The notes under the pieces are model-generated. The model searched no databases and was not told where the DNA came from. It saw only the letters and a list, made by a program, of their open reading frames with translations. 64,000 nucleotides of DNA from the NCBI RefSeq assembly GCF_041260155.1, contig NC_091930.1, positions 21,567,372-21,631,371 on the forward strand, given 5' to 3'. A program made the position numbers and the translations under genes. Source of the DNA: Ptychodera flava (Eukaryota; Hemichordata; Enteropneusta; Ptychoderidae). Each line of letters starts with the position of its first letter. Position 1 is the first letter of the stretch. Shown here piece after piece: positions 49,333 to 60,900 of the stretch.

Positions 49333-50179
49333 TGTGGTTTAAGTACGCCCTCTGACGGGTATTGCTTCCAGATTGCCTCGGTTTCAACCAGGAAGTGTAA
49401 TTACTCGCGTCAATCATTTACGTCCATGGTGAAAAGTACTGGCTGTATGATACGGCCGGGCGGCAATACGGCTGGCACCACGAAAGTTTATTATTTCAAA
49501 GGCGCGCCACCATTGGCGCGCAGGCCCAAGAAATCCGCGACAAAACAGAAAAATAAGCGAGAATGTCGCAGAATCGCGACCTGGTGAGAACGCTGCATGC
49601 CCTAGTTTAGTTTTCCTTACCATGTATAGTTGATCCATATTTTTGGTCAAACACATAAGCACTTGCTATAATTATATCAATTATCGAACGTAACGTTCAT
49701 AAATGCACAGATATTGCTAATATATTGCAATAAATGTTCATATTATACCAAGAGACTTCCTTTATTGGTTAATCAAACACATGCCCTTTTTATCTCCCAT
49801 TTCAAGCAAAGTACATTTACATAAAGTATAAGTAAGATAGACTTCCAAGTATTATGATTTTTTTATTGTTGCACAAAAACCTCTATCGGCCCCATCTTGC
49901 CTTCTTATAGTGGCATAAAAATGGTTACCCCGAAGGCATGCATGAAATATCATGACCATTCAAAATGCTTTTGCAAAAAATTTCGACACAGCCATAAGAC
50001 ACTGGCCTCCTCACTGTAATTTTTCTTCAGTCACGAATAGCTCATATTCTAATATGTTCACAGTATTTACTCTCCGTTGTATACATTTAGCATTTTCCCA
50101 TGTTTCAATATTATAGCAAGGTTCACTATTCCAGATTGTAAAATGTGATAATGTTAATTCGTTTCATAGCTTTACATAC
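49333..50179. other. Non-coding stretch
   Basis: A GGCGCGCC-containing block at 49500-49520 and short frames on both strands without domains. If the TRADD-N-like gene continues, this is intron. Confidence 0.4.
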
Positions 50180-53100
50180 CTCTTTCAACATGCCGCGTTT
50201 ATGATAGATCTCTTTCTGTTCACCAGGAATATCAGCGTCATCAACGATTGCCTGGATGCGCTCATGCAGATTCTCTTGCTTTGCAGCCAAACTTTCGGTG
50301 ACAGTCGACTTCCCTGACTTTTTCTTTATCATCATTCTGAATCGCTCCTTCATATCTCCTTTCGTCTCTGTAGGAATGTTTAAGTCAAGAATGGTGTTCT
50401 CAACATATTCCATGAGTAAGTGTCCCTCTATCACCAGCTGTGGCCAGGCTTGCTGGTCTTGTCTGTACCAACAGGCAGGAACTTCTGGAAAGCAGCCATT
50501 AGCTCTTGCTTTATTTTTAAGGGAATGTCAACTTCATTGACTATGGCCCCGACATTTTGAGTGAACTCTCTGCGATCAAAAACTAAATCAGAATGAGTGA
50601 TATTCAATTCTTGTAACTGCTCCTTTATCTGAATCCATTCATTCATTAGTTTGTCGAGTTCAGAAGCTCTAGCTTTGTCTTCTTCGACTGACATTCCTCT
50701 TAGATTATCTCTGTTTCTAGCTTTCTCCCTGGTAGCCACTTGCTTTACTGAAACGTTGGCCACGTGCCCTTTAATTTCAGATTCAAATTTCTCGTTCATC
50801 TCTTCAATCTCTTCTATGGACAGATGGTATATCTCCCCATCTGTTTACATAAATGAATGAAAATGTTATAAGTAAGGTGCACAATACTAAAGTTATTTTC
50901 ACTAAAATATATCTTAGCATTTTTGGATCTTGCTTGAATAACTCTATCATTCTTCCAGGGGAGGTCAAAGGGGCATTGTAATTTGGGAGTTGTATCAATG
51001 TAAATTTTAAAATTATAAGTGGAGCTTTCCAGTGACTACTGTTTCCATGTCATAAAATGTAAGTGGAGATTATGAAATATAGACAGTATTGAGGGAAGAT
51101 CTGATCTTCCCTCAATACTGTCTATATCTGATCATATGAAATATTATGTATAACAGTGTAGAATTTGTTTCGTGTCTTATTTGTTTTACATAATGATTTT
51201 AGTCTACCCATCAATGAAATTAATTCCCCAATTGCAAATGCATACAATATAACACTTTCTAAACATACACATTCCAAACAATGTTTTAAAAACCCTATAT
51301 ACAAAGAGGGAAACACATACGTGACCTATCTATTAATTTCATGGTTCATCTCTATATCGCAATTTATTAGTCGTCCGTCTACTTATCTATATTACAGTGT
51401 GTCACGTAACGTGATTAATGTACCTTCAGTGTCTGCCAATTCCTCCTGGCATAGCAGATACTCTTCATAGTCTATCGATGTTCCTAATGACAAGTAGAGA
51501 GCTCCAATCTCACCCAGCAGGCTTTCAGACAGAAATGTACTCTTTACCATCCTGTGAAGACTTCCACTTGAATAGTCACCCATCAAAGACTCCAGGGCTT
51601 CCAGTGACTGGCAATCCATGATATAGGAAATGCTACTTTTACCTATATGATGTAACTTCATACGTTTATGGCGTTGATTTAGTTGTTTACCAACCAATAT
51701 CGCATTTCCTTTTGTCTTTTCGTTGGAGTAGAAATCAGCAGTAACTTCCCGTACACGTTTGCCTTCCTTCGGAATTATACCATCCGGTCTCACTTTCACT
51801 TCTATTTGACCTGAGGTGAAAAACAGGTAACAGAACAGCTACCCCCGGACATTTAGTCCCCAGACATTTGCCACCTACCATTTACCCCCCCCCCCACTAT
51901 TTACCACCGGACACTTACTACTCGGATACTTACCACACAAGACATTTACCACTGGACAACCCTCTCTTAAAAATTAATTTTAAATGACGTCTGATTCATT
52001 ATCTTTATTTTCAGAACAGTTTGAACTTTGTTTTGACAAAGCATAGTCACTGTTTATGATTCAAACAGCCTTGTATAGTATATTTTATATTTGTGATGAA
52101 GGAATTAGAAAATATTTTATGAAACATCTAAAACACATTCTACCCGTATAATATGAAAGTGAAGATGTGTGTAACTTTCGATACAACCCGGTTTTGACAA
52201 AAAAAGACAAAAATCGAAAAAGAGACAAATATTAGTTCCCAAGTGTTAGTTTCAAGGTTAGGTTTATGGTAAGCCAATAATATCGTTTGTATAGAGACAA
52301 TGCTTTAGTCCGTTAACACCATATAGCTGTTATTTTACTTTCATTTATATTATTCATTTATTATTTAATGCAAAATTAGACATACAGTGTCAAGTTCAAG
52401 ATTAACATTTGAACTGACAGCCGCGGGCAATTCCGCTTGGCGTAGTTGTTGGAGTTGGGGTCTTTAGTTAAAGCATCCCCGGTTCGATTCCCTGATATAC
52501 AAAGGGTAAAAATAGAATGTATAGTAACACTTGCTTGGCATGGTGAAAGGTAAATCATGTGGCACCCAGAAGGAGAAACTCTTAGAAAAGATGCACACGC
52601 AGTCGTCGGAATGTTCTTTTTCCATAATTTGCCATTTGAGATCATTTTCGACAAGGCAATATTGCCGCTATAAATAGCTGTAGGGGGTAAATATCCGGGG
52701 GGGGGGGTAAATATCTTTGGTGGTAAATGGTTGGTGGTAATTAGCCTGCGGTAAATGTCTGGAGTCCAGAGGGTATTTGTCTGGGTGGTAACTGTCCTAC
52801 AACCGAAAAAAGAGGTGTCTAAAAAAATATGTTTTGTATTTACTGAGTTTTGTACTTGGACATCTTTGTCGTATCGCATTATAAGCCAAACCTTTTAAAG
52901 TCATCAGTGAGTCAAGCTTTTATGCTTTAAGCAATTTGAGCATCACTAATATTGAGCTGCAACACAAAAGATATCTAACATTTTCCTCATTATTGATAGA
53001 ACGGTTTTTAAATACTTTACATCTGCTTCAATTATCCTTGACGTTCATCGAAAGACATTTTCAATTAACATTTGACATGCCACGTTTTTCATTTTTACAT

Positions 53101-53360
53101 TTCGCCTGAGTGTGTCAGTCACTGGAGAAAGCTTTTAAACCTTCAATTATGTACTTCTGAACAACGGTGAAAATGCATGAAATTGCTGATTTCTGCACAT
53201 TTTAGTACCAGCATAGAGCGGTTTATATTTTCTGTGCTCATATTTAGAATAAAACTTATTTTCTTACATGGGCCACGCTTTCGCTTGTTTTTCTTTTGCC
53301 ATAGCTGGTGAGAAGGAGAATCTTTTGACTTTCTTTTGGATCTTCGAACATCTGGTTCGC
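50180..53360 (-). CDS. TRADD-N-like, coiled-coil protein; three consecutive internal exons
   Basis: Exons on the minus strand: 53360-53268, 51810-51424 and 50840-50180, with AG/GT borders and matching phases (phase-1 joins give Cys and Asp). Exon A is a very basic linker (RRSKRKSKD, KKNKRKRGP), probably a nuclear-localisation signal. Exon B has a compact domain (HHIGKSSISYIMDCQSLEAL, LMGDYSSGSLHRMV, SIDYEEYLLCQEEL) that I read as TRADD-N-like, an adaptor fold found in many invertebrate immune-type proteins. Exon C is helical, with three spaced copies of a motif like IVNEVDIPLKIKQEL, TILDLNIPTETKGDM and IVDDADIPGEQKEIY. A frame change is needed near 50440 within exon C, so the copy may be damaged (or the base call wrong). 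It ends at a GTATGT donor in phase 0; first and last exons are not seen. The Gmr1-like element inserted about 930 bp upstream. Function not established. Confidence 0.7.
51077..51127. repeat. Perfect 51-bp palindrome (25-bp arms, 1-nt centre)
   Basis: Arms 51077-51101 and 51103-51127 are exact complements (ATATAGACAGTATTGAGGGA core) around a single T. It lies in the intron between exons B and C of the TRADD-N-like gene. ATGAAAT occurs just before and, in the same orientation, shortly after it. Confidence 0.95.
51840..52800. mobile_element. Inverted-repeat element with ACATTTACCACC-type terminal arrays
   Basis: The left end (51840-51970) is a loose array of GGACATTTACCACC-like units with a C-run. 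The right end (52680-52800) is the same in inverted orientation (GGTGGTAAATGTCTGG, G-run). The total is about 960 bp, in the intron between exons A and B of the TRADD-N-like gene. A tRNA-like SINE fragment sits inside. No transposase. Confidence 0.65.
52420..52640 (+). repeat. Possible tRNA-derived SINE fragment
   Basis: An A-box-like TGGCGTAGTTG (52438-52448) and a canonical B box GGTTCGATTCC (52481-52491) are spaced as in RNA polymerase III tRNA promoters. The cloverleaf is poor, so this is likely a SINE head and not a tRNA gene. Body and tail limits are uncertain. Confidence 0.4.
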
Positions 53361-54286
53361 CTGCAAAAGATGTATGTGTTAATGAGAATGCAGATATGGT
53401 GAGAAATGTTTGACATAGACAGATATTAAACAAATCTCAAGCAGATATCAATATATGAGAACTGTTTTAACAGACCAACCAATGCGTTACAATGCATTGG
53501 CCGATCAGAGACAAATGTATCTGTCAAATGTGTACAAGCTATATCAGCACCTTTACTCTTTTTGCAGGAATTTTTTTATCCAATATCGATCATATCAGAG
53601 CCAGAACTGTCTTAATAAAATGTCGCTGTAGGAAAATGTTACAGTTTATATACACAGTAAGATAGATTTGGCATTCTAGGTAATCTGAATGGTTGTGTTT
53701 AATGAAAAGGGCACATTAGTTTTTACGGGACAGGGTCGATGGAAACCGGGGGGGGGGGGTGACTTTGGGGTTGTCATGTTTTACAATGGTTGGCAGTCAA
53801 ATTCTACGAAGATTGGTATCGAGTTATGGCAAACCCACAACAGAGTGTTAAAACGGGATACGAATATGGCTTTATCCTGTCTGAACAAGTGATAACAAAC
53901 AGAAGAGAGCACTTTTGTTCACAAAAATAAAATTCCCAAGTTGGCAATGGGAAATGTGTTATGCCCCATTCACGATATAACTTTTATAACACTTTGATTA
54001 CTTGGAAAATAGCTCCGACTTTTGAAAATAGCTCCGAATTTTGAAACAATATACTTTACACATTTGTCGTTTACTTTTTCAGAGTAACTTGCTTGATAAT
54101 AAAAATGAAAGAGAAGACAGAATGAACTATATTAGTATGTGATTGGTAATCAAGAAAACAAAGTAGGCAAGTTAATTGTTTTATATGTATATTTTGAAAA
54201 CAATATACTGCAGACATTCCTGTTTTATTGTCTTCAGAAAAACTGTTATTAGATGGATAAGGGAAGACATGGGACGACATGGATGC
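53361..54286. other. Non-coding spacer between TRADD-N-like exon and Gmr1-like element
   Basis: A G-run at 53749-53758 and AT-rich sequence; no gene recognised. Upstream exons of the minus-strand gene were looked for and not found. Confidence 0.4.
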
Positions 54287-54290
54287 CTAT

Positions 54291-54760
54291 TGTTATGTAG
54301 GTCATTTCCCCCACACTCATCATGACCTGAGTCCAATTAGTCAAGGTCACTGCCCTCAATGACCTCACAACCTTGAATTCAACTAGTCATGTTTGGAATC
54401 ATCTGGAAAGTTGATTAGTTGTGTAAGAGAGATAATTTTAGAACAGTAATTAGCATGTCAATAAAAGTTGTAGACTGTTCTTATATGCTCTTATGTAAGC
54501 ACATGTGTATAAAAGGGACGTGCACAGCTTCCAGTCAGACTTTTGGGATCGTGTCTCTTGTGTGTTACTACATGTGTTTGGAAACCCAGCAGTAGTCATT
54601 CTCAAGACTTTTCAAGACCTTCACTGCCAACGCTGGATTTATACTGTGGACTTTTGTGCAGCTTCAAGCCTGCAAGTCAAAGGACTGTACATTCATCCGA
54701 CTGACTGTTACGTATACAACTCTGAGACTGGAGCTTTGCCGTCCCAGCTGAGATAAGTAG
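54291..54760 (+). repeat. Gmr1-like 5' LTR, recognisable part
   Basis: Matches the 3' LTR from TGTTATGTAGG onward; a TATAAAAG box lies at 54508-54515. The uninterrupted CACACTCATCATGACC here shows the state of the LTR before the SINE array entered the 3' copy. Confidence 0.9.
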
Positions 54761-54915
54761 TCGGGAAACTTGTACCTGGTTGGTCTAAAGGGCTCTTCCG
54801 ATAATTTTTATGACCCCTCCTGCTGGTGAGGTGTTAAACTTCTTTTTAACAGTAGTATAGTCTCAGCTATACACAATGATCAGTATTACAACTGCATAGC
54901 ATCGGTTGAGACACC

Positions 54916-55050
54916 ATGGAAGGTTTCGCGCTTGGCTGTAAGGTAGAAGCTCTTGACGATGGTAACTGGTGGTCCAAAGGCATTGTGAAGGAAGTGATTC
55001 AAAACAAAGGGACTAGTATCTAGTTGGTTTGATGGCTGGTCGGCAAAAAA
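54916..55050 (+). other. Tudor-like coding remnant
   Basis: From an ATG at 54916 the sequence reads FALGCKVEALDDGNWWSKGI and VKEVIQN, and shortly after, in the neighbourhood, WFDGWS. This resembles the KVEA...WW.G.I..V...V.FDGW pattern of Tudor/MBT-type domains. It lies between the 5' LTR and the Penelope-like fragment, and which element (if any) it came with is unknown. Confidence 0.4.
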
Positions 55051-55069
55051 AAGTCAAACTGGACTCCTC

Positions 55070-56100
55070 GAACAACAGAAAACACAAAAACTCGAAAGCT
55101 ATCTAGAAGCGACAAAACTCGCACTTCTAGAGATACCCTTTCAAACAAGGAAACAGAACATGTCGCGTGCTCAAAGAATCGCGATAAACAAGCTCGACAA
55201 GGGTCCAGGCATCGTCATTGTAAACACAAAAGATTACGTACACGAATGCGAAAGACAATTACGCAACACCCAGTATTATACACAACTAGACAATGACGAC
55301 ACAGAACAAACAGTAAACAAAGTACACGAACTATTAAACAAAATGTACGAGAAAAAACACATCGACCATGATACTTTTAAGTATCTCGATCCAAAAACAT
55401 AAAAATCCGTACCCCGCAGTGGTACTTACTACCTAAAATTCACAAACCGCCGCCCGAAAACTCAACGTTTGCAGGGAGACCAATAATTAGTGGCTGCTCT
55501 AGTCCCACAAACAGAATCTCAGAATTCTTGGATTACATCATAAAACCATTGGTCCAGCAACAACCAACGTATTTAAAAGATACAACAAACTTCATACAAG
55601 AAATTGAAAAACAATGTCCCCCTACTAGTCAAACAAAATTCACAGAAGTAAAGAAACAAAAAACAAACAAACCAGACCACCAAATGGACTCACAACGAGA
55701 CCCAAACATTGATATTCTTGCCTCGCTATTCAATGAGCAAGATCACTAAAACACATTAAAATAAATATTCACAAACACATAAAAGTAAATATTCACAAAC
55801 ACAAACTAAGGAAAGAATCTACATTGCGACTGATGAGAAACCACACTCGGGTTTCGAAACGCAAGCGTCGAAGGGCCACTCTATCAACTTTGTAACACCA
55901 TAGGTCCGGCTGCGTCTCGCCATAAGCTTTCCCCACACAAACAAAACATTACCGTACACACTAATCAAAACTTCCCTACAAATATCCGAGGCGAAACAAA
56001 CATTTGTTTTTAACACAAACAATCGGATAAGAATGTAGGAACACATTTTTGAAACAAACCAAACACAAACTCGACACAAAAACATTTTGGATAATTAGGT
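55070..56100 (+). mobile_element. Penelope-like retroelement fragment
   Basis: The reverse-transcriptase N-terminal half reads KLDKGPGIVIVNTKDYVHEC, LRNTQYYTQLD, then WYLLPKIHKPPPENSTFAG, RPIISGCSSPTNRISEFLDY and PTYLKDTTNFIQEIEK, which is the Penelope-like pattern (DKG..VV, LPKIHKP, GRPI.S..SPT..IS.F.D). Catalytic RT core and GIY-YIG endonuclease are absent; the frame passes into a Lys-rich tail ending near 55749. At least one frame change separates the first and second blocks (near 55400). A hammerhead-like core follows at 55830. Boundaries are approximate; it is nested in the Gmr1-like element. Confidence 0.7.
55830..55869 (+). ncRNA. Hammerhead-ribozyme-like core
   Basis: CTGATGA (55830-55836); stem II GAAACC/GGTTTC (55837-55842 and 55850-55855) with a 7-nt loop; GAAA (55856-55859); a minimal stem III ACGC/GCGT (55859-55862 and 55865-55868) with loop AA; then C as the expected cleavage base (55869). 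These are all the conserved core elements in the right order, and a very short stem III is what Penelope-like elements are known to carry. A matching stem I was not found in the adjacent sequence (GAAGGGCC follows, no GGCCCTTC precedes), so self-cleavage as it stands is doubtful. Confidence 0.6.
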
Positions 56101-56324
56101 GGGGAGCCTCTTTCACACAATATACAAATCTGCTGATGATGTCATGAATATGTAATTAGGTGAAAGTGGCCGTCGACGCGTCGCGACTGGCAGTGGCGCT
56201 GCACTTGATAAGTCTTAGTCGGGTGGTTACCGTATAACTGGAACAGCCGATCGTTTGCTGAGACGATCAAATGTGTCAAGTGCGCCTCCTATTAAAGTAG
56301 TAAAGTAAACTATGCATAACTAAT

Positions 56325-56375
56325 AGACGGGGCCCAGAACGTCGTTTCAGGCCCAAACGACACTCTGAGCCCCGT
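56325..56375. repeat. Nested hairpin upstream of gag
   Basis: Outer stem GACGGGGC/GCCCCGTC (56325-56332 and 56368-56375) and inner GTCGTTT/AAACGAC (56340-56346 and 56354-56360). It lies about 25-160 bases before the candidate gag starts (56403, 56484); a leader structure is possible. Confidence 0.7.
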
Positions 56376-56399
56376 CAAGTTCTGTGTGGGCGCAGGGCT

Positions 56400-57680
56400 G
56401 TCATGAATATTTTGAGCCGTTTGACAACATTTTGCCTGCCTTTTCAAAACTACTGTATACTGCGAACTCAGCGAAATTCAATCATGGCGGAATTCAAACC
56501 AGACGAATTTATGGATGACCTTGATCAGGACACATTTAATTCCCTCAGAAAAGAAAACCTCATAGCACTGGCAAATTTCCTTAAAGTAGATGTCAAAAGA
56601 TCTATGCACAAGCGAGAAATACAGTTCAAGATTGCAAAACATTTAGTTAATCTAGGCCAATTTGAGGAATCCACCTTGAAAGATTATGAGCCTGAGTCTA
56701 CCTTCGAACTAAGAAAATTAGAATTAGAAATACAGGCAGATTTGGAGCTTAAAAAATTGGCATTAGAAAAAGAAAAAGAATTACAAATGAAAGACAAAGA
56801 ATTACAAATGGAAGAAAGACAGAGAGAAAAGGAGAGAGAATTGGAAGAACATCGACTACAGTTAGAAATGAGACGTTTAGAGCTTGGACAGTCAGGAAAA
56901 TTCTTCCCTTCAGACAAGTTTGACATCACTAAGCATTTCAGGTTAGTTCCCCCTTTCCAAGAAAAGGATGTTGATAAATATTTCCTTCATTTTGAGAAAA
57001 TTGCTCAGAGTCTGAATTGGCCTAAGGAGTCCTGGTCTATGCATATGCAGAGTGCTTTGGTGGGTAAAACCAGAGAAATTTACATTCAGTTGTCAGTAGA
57101 GCAGGCTTCAAATTATGATTCTGTGAAGGAATTAATTCTCAAGGGTTATGAGTTGGTGCCTGAAGCTTACCGTCAGAAATTTAGGGATTGCAAGAAGGTG
57201 AAGGATCAAACTTATGTTGAATTCGCTCGGACAAAAGAACAACTGTTCGACCGTTGGTGTTCTTCTTAAAAGGTCAGTCAGAATTATGACAAATTACGAC
57301 AACTTGTTTTGATTGAGGAATTTAAGAGGTGCATTCGGAGTGACATCAAGACGTTTATCAATGAACAAAAGGCAGTACATTGGAGGTTGCTGCACGTTTG
57401 GCCGATGATTATTCATTGACCCACAAATCTTCATTCTCAGCAAACCATCACAGTCCTTTTCCTACAGAAACAATGCAGGTAAATTTAACTACTCCTTTTC
57501 ATCCAAGAATTTTTCAAAGGACAGTAGGAAATCAAATGAGAACAGTTCACAGAGTTCAAGTAACACTCCCACATCATCAGATCCAAAGTCTCAATCTCCT
57601 TCTGACAAACAGTCCAGTACACTTTCTTGTAATTATTGTAAGAAAGACGGCCATTCAATGTCAGATTGTTTCAAATTGAA
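56400..57680 (+). mobile_element. Gmr1-like gag region with SCAN-like capsid part (fossil part)
   Basis: After MAEFKPDEFMDDL comes a SAP-like helical segment (LRKENLIALANFLKVDVKR), a strongly charged coiled coil (repeats of KEKELQMKDKELQMEE type), then FRLVPPFQEKDVDKYFLHFE and YVEFARTKEQLFDRW, which resemble the SCAN domain; SCAN is known to derive from Gmr1-like gag. A CCHC knuckle CNYCKKDGHSMSDCF lies at about 57628-57672. The ATG at 56484 is preferred over 56403 because the following residues match the family's usual start. Confidence 0.8.
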
Positions 57681-57929
57681 AAGAAAACGTGAAGGTCAAA
57701 GTGGTCAAAGTGGATCTAAGCCCACCGGCTTTATTTCTTCATCAACTCAATTAGAATCTAATAATGTGTGCAACACATTTTCTGAGGTTAAATCCCTCTC
57801 ATCCCCAATTAATGAGGTGAAGGTCAATTCTTCTCAAGATAGCATTATGGGTATTTTCGAGCCATTTATTCATGATGGTTTTATATCACTTTCTAGTGAT
57901 TTTTCTTCCGCTACCCCTGTCAAAATTTT

Positions 57930-60900
57930 AAGAGATACCGGGGCTTCCCAATCTCTTTTGTTGGCAGATACCCTGCCGTTTTCTGAAAAGTCATTTTCAG
58001 GTTCTAAAGTTATTATTAAGGGGTAGATTGCAATGACTTTATTCCTGTTCCTCTCCATAATGTCTATTTGTCTTCGGACTTTGTTTCTGGACCTGTGACT
58101 TTAGGTATTAGGCCTTTTTTGCCTTTTGAAGGGATTCACCTTCTTCTTGGAAACGACCTTGCTGGGGACAAGGTCATTACTAATCCACTTGTGAATGATA
58201 ATCCTAGTTTAGATCAGGATCCAGAGCCAATTGAACAACACATACCTGATTTATTTCCTTCATGTGCTACTACTCGAGCCATGTCAAAGAAACTTCTGAG
58301 AATCAAAATACTCTCAAAATTATTGTCACAGATGTTGACTTAAATGACACCTTTCTCAGTCAGGTGTTTGACACGGATCATTCCGTTATCCCTCGTGGAT
58401 TTGAAACTTCCAGTAAAACTTCCGCTGACCAAAGTCAGACATTTTCTAGATCAAATCTCATTGCAGAACAACACAAAGACCCAGATATTTTGTCTTTGTT
58501 TGACAGGGTAGATGATGAAGGTAAAACTTCAGATAGCTCTGTTTCCTATTATACAAAATCTTGTATTCTCATGCGTAAATGGAGACCTCCAGATGTTTTG
58601 GTTGATGACGATTGGGCTATAAAACATCCAATTGTGGTTCCAAAGCCCTATTGTGCTGAAATACTGTGCTCAGCCCATGAAACCCCCTGGGGTCGTCATC
58701 TAGGAGTAAGGATGACATCATAAAATTCTCAGTCACTTTTATTGGCTGGCCTAGTCTCAGGCAGGATGTAGCACATTTTTGTAAAACTTCTCACACATGT
58801 CAAATGGTAGAAAAACCAAATCAGACCATTCCAAAGGCCCCTTTAAAGCCAATTCCTGCATTTCAAGAACAATTTAGTAGGATTCTCATAGACTGTCTTG
58901 GGCCTCTCAAAAAACAAGATCAGGAACTGAGTACATGTTGACAATTATGTGTACATCTACTCGGTTCCCAGAAGCCATACCACTAAGAACCAAAAAGACA
59001 AAGACTATAGTGAAAGCTTTAGTCAAAATTTTCACTTTATTTGGCCTCCCTAAATGTGTCCAGTCCGATCAAGGCTCCAACTTTATGTCTGGTATTTTTC
59101 AACAAGTAATGGATCAGCTAGGCATTAAACAGTATAGGTCATCCGCCTATCATCCAGAAAGTCAGGGTGCTCTTGAGCGATTTCATCAAACTTTGAAAAA
59201 CATGATTAGGACCTACTGTTTTGACACAGAGAAGCAGTGGGATGAAGGAATTCATTTTCTGCTTTTTGCTGTAAGAGAGTCAATTCAAGAGTCTCTTGGT
59301 TTAAGTCCACTTGAGCTTGTATTTGGTCATACAGTCCGTGGCCTACTTAAGCTCTTTAAAGAGAAATTGCTATCAGACAATAATGATTGTCTGAATATTT
59401 CACAATATGTGTCAGATTTTCGTACAAAACTCTCTAAGGCATATGAATTAGCCAGAGAAAATCTTGAATCATCTCAGCAGTCCATGAAAATCAAATACGA
59501 TAAAAACACCTCAAAACGGAAGTTTGAACCAGGTCAAAAAGTTCTTGTTCTACTTCCGGTTCCTGGCAAACCACTCCATGCTCGTTACTTTGGGCCATAT
59601 CTAATTGATAAGAAATTGAGTGATTTAAATTACATCATAATAACACCTGACAGGCGAAAACAAAAACAGCTATGTCACATAAATATGCTTAAGCCATATT
59701 TGGATAGGGATAATCCTACTATAACTCAGCCTGTCAGTACAGTCAGTTCTGGCCATTATGAAGATAGTGATACTGAAACTGACTTGAGTGAAAATACTCT
59801 AAACTCAAAGCTTGGCTCGGTCAAGCTTCAGAACTCAGAAATCCTGGAGAAGCTGGAGTCTACAAAGTTGGCACACCTCCAGCCAGAACAACAACAACAG
59901 GTGAAAGAACTGCTCCACGAATATAAACACCTGTTTCAAGATGTTCCAATGAGGACAAACGTCATCTATCACAACGTTGTTGTTGGGGACAGTAAGCCTG
60001 TAAAACAACATCCATACAGACTGAATCCAACAAAAGCGAAATATCTCAAGGAAGAAGTTAAGTACCTGCTGGACAATGACTTTATTAAACCCAGTAAAAG
60101 TAACTGGAGTTCGCCGTGCATACTTGTTCCCAAATCAGATCACAGTTATCGTATGTGCACGGACTTTAGGAAGGTCAACACTTTAACACACACAGACACT
60201 TTTCCCAATCCCGAGGATTGATGACTGCATCGACCGAGTGGGAAAAGCCAAGTATGTGACGAAATTTGACCTACTGAAGGGATTTTGGCAAGTCCCTCTG
60301 ACGGATCGTGCTCGTGAAATATCCGCCTTTGTTACACAAGACGGATTGTTCCAGTACAAGGTGATGCCATTCGGAATGAAGAACTCTCCGGCAACGTTCC
60401 AACGAATAATCAACAACGTCATATCCGGGCTAGACGGATGTGCAGCTTTCATTGACGACGTCGTCCTCTATAGTGACACCTGGGAGGAACACATCAAGCT
60501 CATGCGGAAGTTCTTTGAGAGACTGAGTAAAACAATGTTGACTGTCAACCTTGCCAAATCTGAGTTTGGTTGGGCAAGGGTGACTTACCTCGGACATACT
60601 GTAGGACAGGGTGAGGTAAAACCTGTTGATGCCAAAATCAGTGCCATTTCAAGTTTTCCCATACCAAACTGCAAAGGACAACTGATGCGCTTTCTCGGTA
60701 TGGCTGGCTACTACAGAAAATTCTGTCCAAATTTCTCCACAATTACTGAGCCTTTGACTAACTTACTTAAAAAGAAAGTAAAGTTTGTTTGGTCAGAGCA
60801 ATGCCAACAGGCATTTGATACACTTAAAGCCATACTGCAAAGTGCTCCAGTGTTGTCTGCACCAGATTTCACTTTGCCATTCAAATTAGCTGTGGATGCT

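Noticed and set aside
28261-50180. Joining the TRADD-N-like exons directly to the NHL exon as one gene
   Set aside because: The last visible donor is phase 0 while the NHL acceptor needs phase 1; at least one unseen exon would be required, so they are listed separately.
52376-52879. 167-residue minus-strand frame
   Set aside because: It spans the right half of an inverted-repeat element and a SINE-like fragment and has no domain.
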